A stretch of DNA of 64,000 nt from Sphingobacterium sp. lm-10 (GTDB lineage Bacteria > Bacteroidota > Bacteroidia > Sphingobacteriales > Sphingobacteriaceae): assembly GCF_023554555.1 (NCBI RefSeq), contig NZ_JAMJWC010000001.1, positions 1,860,001-1,924,000 of the forward strand, read 5' to 3'. The position numbers were made by a program, and so were the translations under genes. The notes under the pieces are model-generated. The model saw only the letters and a list, made by a program, of their open reading frames with translations. It was not told where the DNA came from and ran no database searches. Each line of letters starts with the position of its first letter. Position 1 is the first letter of the stretch. Of this stretch, positions 8,045 to 17,017 are shown piece by piece.

Positions 8045-9472
8045 TTATGCGGGATTGTAACCTGGATTTTGCACCAAGGTACGATCTACCTGAAATTGTG
8101 CCGCTGGAATAGGATAGATAAAATAGCGTTCATCTGTTAGTGTACTATATTTTGTGAGTGCTAAACCTGTCCTACAATAGTCAAACCAGGTCTCTCCTTC
8201 AAACATCAGCTCCTTTTCTTTCTCTTCCTGAATCGCGATAATGTAAGCGGCAAGACTGGTATATGTGCCTATTGGCTCGGATACACCAGCTCGTGTTTGC
8301 ACGGCCGATAGTGAGGCGTAAGACGCTGTACTAACGGCGTTATCGATACGAGCACGCGCTTCCGCATGAATCAGGTATATCTCTGCCAGGCGGATAATGG
8401 TAAAGTTTTGAGTTGCTGGCACGAGGTTAGGGTACTTAGCAATGTACCAGCGATCGGTCAAGCCTGTCCGAGTGCCCAGCCAAACGGTTGCCGCCCTACG
8501 TAGATCCAAAGAATCATATAAGTTAGATACAATATTTCCACGCGCAAAGGTGCGGTTGCCATCGTTATCTCCCATCTCATTGGCCCAGGGGTTGGTAGCT
8601 TGTTCTTCAAACTGTAGTTCGAAAATAGATTCTGTCGTATTTTCTGATTGCCAGATATTGATAAAATTATCCACCAGACTAAAAGGCCCATTATTAATGA
8701 CATCCTCCGCTAATCGAGCGGCCTCCGTGAAATCATTACTAAAAAGGCTGGCATGATACAGCTGAACTTTAGCCAGTAATCCTTTTGCTGCCCAGCGCGA
8801 AGCTCTTCCTTTTTCTGCCAGACCTGAACCTGCCGACAAAGGCAAGAGCTCCACTGCCCGATTGAGATCGGCTATAATTAGTTCATAAATTTCTTCTGTA
8901 TTTGCTTGGGCAACGTATACATCCGTTTCTTCACTGGTAGGTTCTATCTCTAAAGGGACGTTCCCAAATGCCCTCGCCAAAAAGAAGTAATGCAATGCTC
9001 TGATAAATCTTGCCTCTCCTTCGTACTGACTTTTTCTTTCATCACTGATTACTGCGGCATCCATCTGCGGAACTAATGCAATAATTCCATTGGCAGCATT
9101 GATGGTCGCATAGGTAGCTTGCCACATGTTTGCCAGCCAGATATTGGAAGGCGGCAAGGGCTGAGGTGTGGTACCACCGGCATCCAGAATTCCGTGTGTG
9201 GCAAAATTTTCAAATTCTGGAAAACTGCTGACATGCGCCAGGTGATTGGCCGAAAACTCTGGAATCATTAATATCGCTTGCCCATAGGAAAAGCTGTTCA
9301 TCATCGAGCGGTACATGCCGCTAACCGCCGCATTGGCACTCTCCTCAGAGGTAAAAATATTATCCGGAGAACGTTGTGCTACAGGCATTCTATCCAGAAA
9401 ATCGTTGCAGGATGTCGCAAAAGTCGTCAATACAACGGCTAAAAATAAGGGTATGATATAGCTGGTTTTCAT
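8045..9472 (-). CDS. SusD/RagB-family nutrient-binding lipoprotein (pair 1)
   Basis: Outer-membrane lipoprotein that caps a SusC channel and captures substrate at the cell surface. The signal peptide ends in the lipobox-like TSC with Cys22 (TSCNDFLDRMP), followed by the SusD hallmark FLDR and a TPR-rich helical body (GEARFIRALHYFFLARAFGNVPL). The C-terminal FDYCRTGLAL and LVQNPGY blocks are typical. The 475 residues are the usual length. It lies 22 bases downstream of its SusC partner. No hydrolase or regulator is beside this pair, so the substrate cannot be inferred. Confidence 0.95.
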   Translation of the reverse strand: MKTSYIIPLFLAVVLTTFATSCNDFLDRMPVAQRSPDNIFTSEESANAAVSGMYRSMMNSFSYGQAILMIPEFSANHLAHVSSFPEFENFATHGILDAGGTTPQPLPPSNIWLANMWQATYATINAANGIIALVPQMDAAVISDERKSQYEGEARFIRALHYFFLARAFGNVPLEIEPTSEETDVYVAQANTEEIYELIIADLNRAVELLPLSAGSGLAEKGRASRWAAKGLLAKVQLYHASLFSNDFTEAARLAEDVINNGPFSLVDNFINIWQSENTTESIFELQFEEQATNPWANEMGDNDGNRTFARGNIVSNLYDSLDLRRAATVWLGTRTGLTDRWYIAKYPNLVPATQNFTIIRLAEIYLIHAEARARIDNAVSTASYASLSAVQTRAGVSEPIGTYTSLAAYIIAIQEEKEKELMFEGETWFDYCRTGLALTKYSTLTDERYFIYPIPAAQFQVDRTLVQNPGYNPA

Positions 9473-9494
9473 ATTGTTGAAATCTGGATGTTTG

Positions 9495-12400
9495 TTAAAA
9501 TGTTAAATTGATACCTGTTGTAAAAATCCGTGGTTGTGGATAACTACCGTAGTCATATCCATAAATCAGACCTGTGTTAGCACCGCCATGACTAGATGCT
9601 ACTTCTGGATCATAGCCACGGTACTTAGTGAATACAAAGGCATTCTGTACCGTGAAGTACCAACGCAAGCCTTTAGTACGTAGGCGTGAGTTCAATCCTT
9701 CGGAGAATGTGTAACCTAATGTGATATTGCGTAAGCGAAAGAAAGATCCATCTTCTACGAAGCGGTCGGATACAGTTGCATTGTTCAGATCTCCAGGAGA
9801 TACTCGCGGCACATCGGTAATATCACCTGGCTGGCGCCATCTGTCTACCCAGTCCACTAAACCATTGCTACTATTATTGAAACCCGATAAAGCGGTGAAG
9901 AGATTGTAATTGAAGATATCGTTACCGTAAGAGAATTGTCCCATGATGCTAAGATCAATGTTCTTATAATAGAAGTTATTGGTAATTCCGCCAAAGAAAT
10001 CTGGATTGGGATCGCCAATAACGGTACGGTCGCGGTATTCAGTTGGTAGTACTACGTTTCCGTCTACACCCAAGTAGTCGATCATCCCTGTTTGTGGATT
10101 CACACCAATGGTTTGCCAGCCTGAAAACGATCCTAGCGGCAACCCTGGCCGAGCTATATTTAAGTCGCCAACACCACCAAGCATCTCATCCACACCATCT
10201 GGCAGAGACAGTACTTTATTGCGGTTAAATGTCATGTTGAAAGAGGTCGTCCACCGGAAATCACCTACTAAGTTGCGGGAAGTCAATTCAAACTCAAAAC
10301 CCTTGTTTTCGATCTCTCCAAAATTGGTAAAACGGTTGGTAAAGCCCAAGCTATGGCGTACCGGAACACTGATCAACAGGTCTGACGTGCGCTTGTAATA
10401 ATAGTCTGCCAAGACAGAAATGCGGTTATTAAACAAACTAAAATCCACGCCGATATCTGTCTGCGTAGTGGTTTCCCACTTCAACTGCGTATCTCCCAGA
10501 ATATTCGGTATGAAACCTGGAGAACCTATGTAGTTATTGCCGGCAGAATAGAGTGTGTAGCTAGCGTAGTTTCCAATATTCTGGTTACCCGTCTTTCCCC
10601 AGCTGGCGCGAAGTTTCAAATCACTCAGCGTTTGCGAATCCTTTAGAAAATCCTCTTCGGAAATACGCCATGCGGCAGCGAACGCTGGAAATACTGCCCA
10701 GCGGTTGTCGGCACCAAAGCGCGAAGAGCCATCCCATCGAATATTTGCATTTAGGATATACCTATCTTGTAACACATAATTAACACGTCCGAATCCAGAA
10801 GCAATAGCCCACTCTTCAGGAAAGGCATTTGCACCAGTAATAATTCCGCCTGCCACAATTTGATTGACATCGTTGTCCACAAAGTTGGATCGCTGTCCGT
10901 GCACAAATTCCAAACGGGACTCTTGCAGTGAAAAACCAGCCAAAGCATTGATATGATGATCACCATATTGCTTATCGAAAGTTAACGTAGTTTCATTAAT
11001 CCAGAGCTGATCGCGGGTATTACGCCGCGCACCGACGCCGCGTTGAGCCGTGAACGCACGCAAACCCGTAGGTGGCATAAAAAACGTTTCATCTATAAAA
11101 CTCACATCCACTCCGAAACGCGTCATTAGAGTTAAAGAAGGGATGAAGTTATAATCAACCTGTCCATTGGCCAGAATTCTAAATGTTTGCGCTTCATTGG
11201 TAGGGAGTTGTAGCATGGCTACCGGATTCTCTCGAGAAGTGATCACTTCATCGTATACATATCTGCCCGCTTCGTCGAAGACAGGTAGGTTTGGTGGAGA
11301 TACAAATCCACTTTTGGTGGCTCCTTCACGGGAGTTTTCTTCTTGCACACGAAGGTTCATCGCTCGGGTTACATTCACGGCAGTAGAAAAACGCAGTTTG
11401 TCATTGTGCTGGTGATCCAGATTTAAGCGTCCGCTTAACCTGTTAAAGTCCGAGTAAAGTAGGGTACCGCCCTGGCGCATGTATCCAAAGGAAGTATAGT
11501 ATTGTGTTCGTTCGCTGCCACCCCTGGAAGAAATTTCATAATTACGTGTAGGTGCCGTTCGGAAGATTTCATCTTGCCAATTGGTATTTATATTAGAATT
11601 ACTGAGTATCTGTTCTGGAATAGTGACGACAGCATTAGGATCCAGCACTTGTGCTTGCCGCTGCAATTGTGCATAAAAGTCACGCATATAATCCTGATAC
11701 TGACTGGTATTCATCATATCATAATAGCGTTCACGTGGAACTTGCGAGAAACCTTCGTACATATTAAAACTAAATTCACTGGTACCGGCGGTACCTTTCT
11801 TAGTCGTAATCAATACCACACCATTTGCCGCTCTTGCACCGTAGATGGATGAGGAGGCGGCGTCTTTTAGAATTTCCACGGATTGTACATCCGAAGGATT
11901 GATGGACGCTAAGATATTGATCCCCTGAGTACCACCACCAAAATCGAATGTAGACCCACCTGTAAAGTTCGTGGTACTATTGACAGGAATACCATCTACC
12001 ACATATAATGGATCTGAGCTGGCGTTGATCGAAGTAGTACCACGCACCCGGATATTTAGTCCACCACCCGGCGATCCGGATTTTTGCGTAACCTGTACAC
12101 CTCCCGCTTTTCCTTGTATTGCTTGAGAGATACTCGGTAAAACTTCATTTTCTATCTCATCAGACCCGATGCTGGAAACTGCTGTTGGCAAGGTTTCTCG
12201 GCGCATCGTACCATATCCCACAGCGACGACATTCACCGATTCAATGGTGTTAGTCTCTGGCGTCATGACGACTTGAATAGTAGCACGATCACCTACAGGC
12301 TGCCGCACAGGTTGGAAACCTAAAGAGGTGAATTCCAAAATTTGCTCGCTACTCGCGGTTAATTGAAAACGCCCCTCGCTATCGGTTGATACCGTGTTAG

Positions 12401-12965
12401 AAGTACCCTGCACTTGTACACTAACACCACCGAGTGGGCCAGAGGGCCCTGATACAACGCCGCTTCTGCTGGAACCAGCAATGACGGTATCTGTCGCAGC
12501 AACTGGTGTAGATACCCTAGTGCTATCCTCGGATTGTGCGGCTACTGCGCTGACGGTATCTGTCACATTTCGGATGCTGTCTGCTCGTGCTTCTGCGGCT
12601 AATTGCTCTGCGGCAGCGGTAACAGTCAAGGCAAAATCGAGCTGTCTTTGGTTGTTTATGAACACCTCCTTTACTGCGTAGGGAGATTTTAACACTAGCA
12701 AAGCACCATTAGGGTTGGCGTCGATTTTAAACTCACCTGCGGCATTGGAAGTAACTGAATTGGAGGTCCCTTTTTCAGTGATTACTGCTCCGGCGATAGC
12801 CATACCTACGGAATCTGTTATTTTTCCCTGTACCTGAATTGAATCTGCCAAAACAGTCGACCCGAGCGGAGGTAAGGCATGAGCATGTAGTGTATTGAAG
12901 GCCCACACAAAAATGCAGGTCAATAGAATGATGGGATAGCTGTGTTTCGCCATGGTTCGTTTCAT
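9495..12965 (-). CDS. SusC/RagA TonB-linked outer-membrane transporter with doubled N-terminal domain (pair 1)
   Basis: TonB-dependent importer of the SusC family, 1156 residues. After the signal peptide (ending near residue 30) come two carboxypeptidase-regulatory-like domains, about 43-112 and 168-235, joined by a ~55-residue Ala/Ser/Thr/Asp-rich linker. Then follow a TonB-box-like VNVVAVGYGT, the plug (QGKAGGVQVTQKSG, LKDAASSSIYGARAANGVV) and a 22-strand barrel ending NLTF. Most SusC proteins have a single such N-terminal domain. It forms a transcript with the SusD downstream; a clear promoter box was not found in the 170 bases upstream. Confidence 0.95.
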   Translation of the reverse strand: MKRTMAKHSYPIILLTCIFVWAFNTLHAHALPPLGSTVLADSIQVQGKITDSVGMAIAGAVITEKGTSNSVTSNAAGEFKIDANPNGALLVLKSPYAVKEVFINNQRQLDFALTVTAAAEQLAAEARADSIRNVTDTVSAVAAQSEDSTRVSTPVAATDTVIAGSSRSGVVSGPSGPLGGVSVQVQGTSNTVSTDSEGRFQLTASSEQILEFTSLGFQPVRQPVGDRATIQVVMTPETNTIESVNVVAVGYGTMRRETLPTAVSSIGSDEIENEVLPSISQAIQGKAGGVQVTQKSGSPGGGLNIRVRGTTSINASSDPLYVVDGIPVNSTTNFTGGSTFDFGGGTQGINILASINPSDVQSVEILKDAASSSIYGARAANGVVLITTKKGTAGTSEFSFNMYEGFSQVPRERYYDMMNTSQYQDYMRDFYAQLQRQAQVLDPNAVVTIPEQILSNSNINTNWQDEIFRTAPTRNYEISSRGGSERTQYYTSFGYMRQGGTLLYSDFNRLSGRLNLDHQHNDKLRFSTAVNVTRAMNLRVQEENSREGATKSGFVSPPNLPVFDEAGRYVYDEVITSRENPVAMLQLPTNEAQTFRILANGQVDYNFIPSLTLMTRFGVDVSFIDETFFMPPTGLRAFTAQRGVGARRNTRDQLWINETTLTFDKQYGDHHINALAGFSLQESRLEFVHGQRSNFVDNDVNQIVAGGIITGANAFPEEWAIASGFGRVNYVLQDRYILNANIRWDGSSRFGADNRWAVFPAFAAAWRISEEDFLKDSQTLSDLKLRASWGKTGNQNIGNYASYTLYSAGNNYIGSPGFIPNILGDTQLKWETTTQTDIGVDFSLFNNRISVLADYYYKRTSDLLISVPVRHSLGFTNRFTNFGEIENKGFEFELTSRNLVGDFRWTTSFNMTFNRNKVLSLPDGVDEMLGGVGDLNIARPGLPLGSFSGWQTIGVNPQTGMIDYLGVDGNVVLPTEYRDRTVIGDPNPDFFGGITNNFYYKNIDLSIMGQFSYGNDIFNYNLFTALSGFNNSSNGLVDWVDRWRQPGDITDVPRVSPGDLNNATVSDRFVEDGSFFRLRNITLGYTFSEGLNSRLRTKGLRWYFTVQNAFVFTKYRGYDPEVASSHGGANTGLIYGYDYGSYPQPRIFTTGINLTF

Positions 12966-13135
12966 AATCTGTAGTGCGTGTCTGAACGGAGGTGGTAATG
13001 GGTATTGCTACTTTATTATTCTGAAATATCCTAATGGATGTTCAGAGGTCCTCTCGACTATATCTAAATTGTTACGTTAGTATGTTTTCCTATCACCTAA
13101 CCAATTAACAATTACTTTGTTTGATTTTTTCGCAT

Positions 13136-13178
13136 AAAAAAACACCTGAACCGAGCGAGGTGTGCTCCGTGCAGGTGT
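13136..13178 (-). terminator. intrinsic terminator of glmM
   Basis: On the minus strand ACACCTG pairs with CAGGTGT around an inner GAGC/GCTC stem and is followed by a run of six or more T. It lies 42 bases after the glmM stop and isolates glmM from SusC pair 1. Confidence 0.75.
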
Positions 13179-13220
13179 ATGATAAAATTAGCCCTGAAGA
13201 AGGCCAATCCCTAAAAAAAT

Positions 13221-14603
13221 TTATGCAATAATAGCATGGATCTCGTTGATGATTTTTTGCGCAATAGCCTCAGCTGATTCTTTGGTCGCCCCTTCGCTAT
13301 AAATCCGAATAATCGGCTCTGTATTAGATTTGCGCAAATGCACCCACTCCTGCTCGAAATCAATCTTTAAACCATCAATGGTACTGTGCGTTTCGTGTGC
13401 ATATTTTTCTTGCATATTTGCGAGCAACCCATCAATATCAAGCCCTGGTGTTAACGTGATTTTATTTTTAGACATATAATATTGTGGCAACGAAGCGCGG
13501 TAAGCAGAAGGTTTCTGTTGCAATTGAGCCAAATGTGTGAGGAACAGAGCTACCCCCACCAACGCATCCCTACCGTAATGCGAATCCGGATAAATAATAC
13601 CACCGTTTCCTTCTCCTCCGATCACCGCATTTACTTCTTTCATTTTGGAAACCACATTTACCTCCCCAACCGCAGCAGCATAATATTGTCCGCCATGACG
13701 AAGGGTTACATCTCTTAACGCACGCGTAGAAGATAAATTGGAAACCGTATTGCCCGGTTGTTTTGACAAAATATAATCAGCTACAGCAACTAAGGTGTAC
13801 TCCTCTCCAAACAATTCACCATCTTCCATCATGAATACCAGGCGATCTACATCTGGATCTACAGCGATTCCTAAATCAGCATTTTGCTCAGTCACTGTTT
13901 GAGACAGATCGACCAAATGCTCCTTTAGTGGCTCCGGATTATGTGGAAACTCTCCATTTGGCGTACAATGAATCGGATAGATGGTATGTACTCGCAATGC
14001 TTCTAACAGCGCCGGGATGTAAATTCCGCCGGAGCTATTTACCGCATCGACTGCCACCTTAAAATTGGCTTGGCGAATAGCATCTGCATCTACCAGCGGC
14101 AACGCTAGCACAGCATCAATATGTTTTTTCAGGTAACTATCGTCTGCACGCACATGACCTAACTGGTTATATTCCGCAAAATCGAACTCCAGACTTTCTC
14201 CCAAAGAAAGCACTTCCTGTCCTTCTACATCATTTATAAATTCACCTTGTGCATTCAATAATTTTAAAGCATTCCATTGGCCAGGGTTATGAGAAGCGGT
14301 CAGGATGATGCCTCCAGCAGCAGATTCCAATGGCACCGCCAACTCTACTGTTGGTGTAGTAGATAAACCAAGATCTACCACATCTACCCCGATGCTTTGC
14401 AGAGTACCAATAACCAATCTGGCGACCATATCTCCGGAGACGCGTGCATCTCTTCCGACTACAATCGTGCGTGATGTACTGTTTTGGATAATAATCTTAC
14501 CAAAAGCTGCTGTAAACTTTACAATATCAATCGGTGTAAGGTTATCTCCCGCCCTACCGCCGATAGTACCTCGTATTCCCGATATAGACTTTATTAATGT
14601 CAT
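13221..14603 (-). CDS. glmM: phosphoglucosamine mutase
   Basis: Alpha-D-phosphohexomutase that interconverts glucosamine-6-P and glucosamine-1-P for peptidoglycan and LPS precursor synthesis. The phosphoserine loop TASHNPGQW holds Ser104; the metal loop DPDVDRL, the sugar-binding GEGNGG and the C-terminal phosphate loop RKSNTEPIIRIYSEG are all present, so the enzyme looks intact. The 460 residues fit the family. In Bacteroidota this branch is generally assigned as GlmM, but a phosphomannomutase or phosphoglucomutase activity cannot be excluded from sequence. It stands alone, divergent from the PAP2 gene, with its own terminator. Confidence 0.88.
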   Translation of the reverse strand: MTLIKSISGIRGTIGGRAGDNLTPIDIVKFTAAFGKIIIQNSTSRTIVVGRDARVSGDMVARLVIGTLQSIGVDVVDLGLSTTPTVELAVPLESAAGGIILTASHNPGQWNALKLLNAQGEFINDVEGQEVLSLGESLEFDFAEYNQLGHVRADDSYLKKHIDAVLALPLVDADAIRQANFKVAVDAVNSSGGIYIPALLEALRVHTIYPIHCTPNGEFPHNPEPLKEHLVDLSQTVTEQNADLGIAVDPDVDRLVFMMEDGELFGEEYTLVAVADYILSKQPGNTVSNLSSTRALRDVTLRHGGQYYAAAVGEVNVVSKMKEVNAVIGGEGNGGIIYPDSHYGRDALVGVALFLTHLAQLQQKPSAYRASLPQYYMSKNKITLTPGLDIDGLLANMQEKYAHETHSTIDGLKIDFEQEWVHLRKSNTEPIIRIYSEGATKESAEAIAQKIINEIHAIIA

Positions 14604-14666
14604 ACGTAATTAAATAAGTTTTAGGGCTAAAATACACGAAATATTCCTACAAACTGAAACTTTAAT

Positions 14667-14696
14667 TTTGAAATTCGAATTGTCGGAGTATCTTTG
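14667..14696 (+). promoter_or_regulatory. promoter for the PAP2-ZIP transcript
   Basis: TTTG (14667-14670), 18 bases, then TATCTTTG (14689-14696): a strong match to the Bacteroidota TTTG/TAnnTTTG promoter. Transcription would start near 14701, leaving a leader of about 100 bases before the ATG at 14802. Confidence 0.6.
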
Positions 14697-14801
14697 TCGC
14701 AACATTGTTTCATTTGAAGCCCAAAAGGTAAATTGCAATGAAATATTTTATAGATTTGGATCCTTATAGATCCAGCTACTATCTGTGAAATTGTTATCAT
14801 T

Positions 14802-15404
14802 ATGCTTGAAAGAATCATACAAATAGATCAAGAAGTTTTTCTGATGTTCAATCAGGGCGCCAGCAATCCAGTTTTCGACTGGCTATTGCCGATCCTGCGA
14901 AACCCTTTTACCTGGGCGCCGCTCTATTTATTCCTGGTTATATTTTTCATCAAACACTATGGCAAGATGGGGATCCTGATTGTCGCAATGACTTTAGTAA
15001 ACTTTGGTATATCGGACGGGGTATCCTCTCACTTGATTAAGAAAACGGTGAAACGCGTACGCCCCTGTAACGACGAAACATTTAAAGAGAGTATTAATCT
15101 GAGGGTACGTTGTAGCGGTGGTTATAGCTTTACATCCTCACATGCCACCAATCACTTTGCCATGGCTTTCTTTTGGATTGTCTTGTTTCGCCGACGCTGG
15201 AAACACATTTTTTGGTTAGGCTTTCTGTGGGCATTTATGATTTCTATTTCTCAGGTCTATGTAGGCGTACATTACCCCTTAGATATTCTTTTTGGGGCAC
15301 TATTAGGCACGGGCATTGGAGTACTCAATGGCTACCTATTTCATCGCTTTTTCCCCACGTTTCTTACGCCTAAACAGCAAAATACAGTAACTACATCTAT
15401 ATGA
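14802..15404 (+). CDS. PAP2-family membrane lipid phosphatase
   Basis: Integral-membrane acid phosphatase of the PAP2 superfamily, acting on a lipid phosphate or diphosphate on the periplasmic face (undecaprenyl diphosphate or lipid A are typical substrates). The three catalytic motifs are visible: KKTVKRVRP, SFTSSHATNH (with the motif-2 His) and SQVYVGVHYPLDILFG with the nucleophilic His. About five to six hydrophobic segments fill the 200 residues. The stop overlaps the start of the ZIP gene by 4 bases (ATGA), so the two are translationally coupled. The lipid substrate cannot be told from sequence. Confidence 0.9.
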   Translation: MLERIIQIDQEVFLMFNQGASNPVFDWLLPILRNPFTWAPLYLFLVIFFIKHYGKMGILIVAMTLVNFGISDGVSSHLIKKTVKRVRPCNDETFKESINLRVRCSGGYSFTSSHATNHFAMAFFWIVLFRRRWKHIFWLGFLWAFMISISQVYVGVHYPLDILFGALLGTGIGVLNGYLFHRFFPTFLTPKQQNTVTTSI

Positions 15405-16216
15405 GTCCGGCATCTATTGTCTCTATTCTTTTTATCTCCGCCTTTGCAGCTGGGATCAGTGTGTTTTTCGTGAAGAGAGACAATGCACAGTTTTTAAAAC
15501 TAATATTATCTTTTAGTGGTGCTTATTTATTTGCCATCACCGTATTGCATCTGATACCACATGCTTACATGGGCGGGCAGACTGCACCAGAGATTATCGG
15601 ACTATATATTTTAGGAGGATTTATTTTTCAGCTGCTGTTGGAGCAATTTTCACAAGGCATCGAGCATGGGCACATACATCAGCATGATTACAAAATATTT
15701 CCGTTAGGAATTTTGATAAGTTTGTGTTTACACGCCTTTTTGGAAGGAATGCCGCTTGTGGCGGGTCATCAGAATCAATTGGTATTTGGCATTGCGATTC
15801 ACCATGTGCCTGCGGCCTTTGCTTTAGGAAGCTTATTATTGAATACCAACTTATCCAGAGCAAAAATCATGTTGTATCTCGGTATCTTCGCCGCCATGAC
15901 GCCACTTGGCTTTATGACTAGCAAGACCATCAGTTCGGGGGGTGTTGGAGAGATTTCACAGCATTTCGATAAATTGATGGCTATCGTTATTGGTATATTT
16001 TTGCATATTTCTACTACGATACTTTTTGAATCCGGCTCTGCAGATCATCACAAATTCAACCGCAAGAAGCTGATTGCCATCATTGTGGGCATATTGGTAT
16101 CACTGGCTAATTTCTTATTTGATGGTCATGATCACTCGCTTCACGGCCAGGATGGCCATGAAGGACACCAGCATGAGCATCACGATCATCACGAAGGACA
16201 TGACCACGTCCATTAG
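15401..16216 (+). CDS. ZIP-family divalent metal transporter with His-rich tail
   Basis: Imports zinc or a similar divalent cation into the cytoplasm. About eight hydrophobic helices are seen in 271 residues, with the family metal-site motifs HLIPHAY in helix 2, HAFLEGMPL in helix 4 and HHVPAAFALG in helix 5. A short His-rich loop (EHGHIHQHDYK) precedes helix 4. The last ~30 residues carry 13 histidines interleaved with Asp/Glu/Gly, an extension beyond the transport core. It is coupled to the PAP2 gene by a 4-base overlap and its 3' end overlaps the convergent MarR gene by 4 bases. Confidence 0.92.
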   Translation: MSPASIVSILFISAFAAGISVFFVKRDNAQFLKLILSFSGAYLFAITVLHLIPHAYMGGQTAPEIIGLYILGGFIFQLLLEQFSQGIEHGHIHQHDYKIFPLGILISLCLHAFLEGMPLVAGHQNQLVFGIAIHHVPAAFALGSLLLNTNLSRAKIMLYLGIFAAMTPLGFMTSKTISSGGVGEISQHFDKLMAIVIGIFLHISTTILFESGSADHHKFNRKKLIAIIVGILVSLANFLFDGHDHSLHGQDGHEGHQHEHHDHHEGHDHVH

Positions 16217-16677
16217 GGCATATCCTTACCCCGAAACTTATCGAGCAATTTATTGAGTTCTAAGCACTGCTTTTCGGTTAGATTATGCGGGAGCACGTCA
16301 ACCAGCATCATCTGATCTTCAATCTCTTCCAGAAGATCTAATCCCTTTTGGGTAATCAGGAGGTCTACCGCACGTTTATCTTTTTCGCACGACGTGCGAG
16401 AGACCAATTTTTTTGCTATAATTCTATCAATCAATCGTGAAATATCGGAAGTCTTAGTGAGCATACGTTCACGTAAAAGTGAATTCTTTACAGGCAAGGG
16501 GTATTGTCCACGCAGAATACGTAACACATTAAATTGCTGTAGCGTCAGATCATGCTTACTCGCACGCTCTTCTAGCAGATTGGTCAACCAATTGTGGGTA
16601 TACACGATATTGATTGTGGCCTTATGCCACTCGCTGCTAAACTTCTTAGCCTGAATCTTATCTTCCAATCTTGCCAT
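16213..16677 (-). CDS. MarR-family transcriptional regulator
   Basis: Winged-helix dimeric regulator, 154 residues from the ATG at 16677; the frame runs to 16722, but the first 15 residues are non-homologous and cross the promoter region of feoA. Family blocks are LTLQQFNVLRILRG, the recognition helix region RMLTKTSDISRLIDRIIAKKLV and the wing CEKDKRAVDLLITQKG. It is divergent from feoAB and convergent with the ZIP gene, so metal or oxidative control of either neighbour is plausible but unproven. The 3' overlap with the ZIP gene leaves no room for a terminator. Confidence 0.9.
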   Translation of the reverse strand: MARLEDKIQAKKFSSEWHKATINIVYTHNWLTNLLEERASKHDLTLQQFNVLRILRGQYPLPVKNSLLRERMLTKTSDISRLIDRIIAKKLVSRTSCEKDKRAVDLLITQKGLDLLEEIEDQMMLVDVLPHNLTEKQCLELNKLLDKFRGKDMP

Positions 16678-16727
16678 AGTTAGATTATATATACGTGATT
16701 TAAAATAGCAAATAGTGGGCATTTATT

Positions 16728-16735
16728 TATATTTG
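16728..16735 (+). promoter_or_regulatory. -7 promoter box for feoAB
   Basis: TATATTTG fits TAnnTTTG, 42 bases before the feoA ATG. No TTTG is found at the right spacing upstream. The interval between the MarR start and feoA is only 100 bases, so a regulator binding here could affect both. Confidence 0.45.
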
Positions 16736-16777
16736 CATAGGTAGTCTGCCATTCACGAAGTACTAAAATAACAAAAA

Positions 16778-17017
16778 ATGCAAAAGAATGTTAATCTGGG
16801 AAGTTTAATTTCTGGTGAAAGAGCAAAAATAAGTCAGTTAGACACCGAGTCTTTACCCGCTAAATTTTATGAGTTGGGCTTTGTACCTGGCGCGCTGATT
16901 GAGATAAAACACAAAGCACCATTTCACGGACCTATCTGTATCAATATTATCGCGAATAACACACTTATTGCATTACGCAAATCGGAAGCATTACGCATTA
17001 CTGCAGAAAGAATATAA
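16778..17017 (+). CDS. feoA: ferrous iron transport protein A
   Basis: Small cytoplasmic SH3-like protein required for full activity of the FeoB ferrous iron channel. The 79 residues carry the family pattern: LPAKFYELGFVPGALIEI, the hydrophobic strand GPICINIIANNTLIALRKSEA, and a final ITAERI. The TAA stop shares one base with the feoB start (TAATG), so the two are translationally coupled. Confidence 0.95.
   Translation: MQKNVNLGSLISGERAKISQLDTESLPAKFYELGFVPGALIEIKHKAPFHGPICINIIANNTLIALRKSEALRITAERI

Noticed and set aside
13136-13178. Possible riboswitch or attenuator before SusC pair 1
   Set aside because: The alternative pairing looked interesting, but the T run lies on the minus strand right after glmM, so a plain terminator explains it.
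14738-14788. 16-codon ORF in the leader of the PAP2 gene
   Set aside because: It is too short, with no hydrophobic or regulatory pattern and no coupling to the downstream start.
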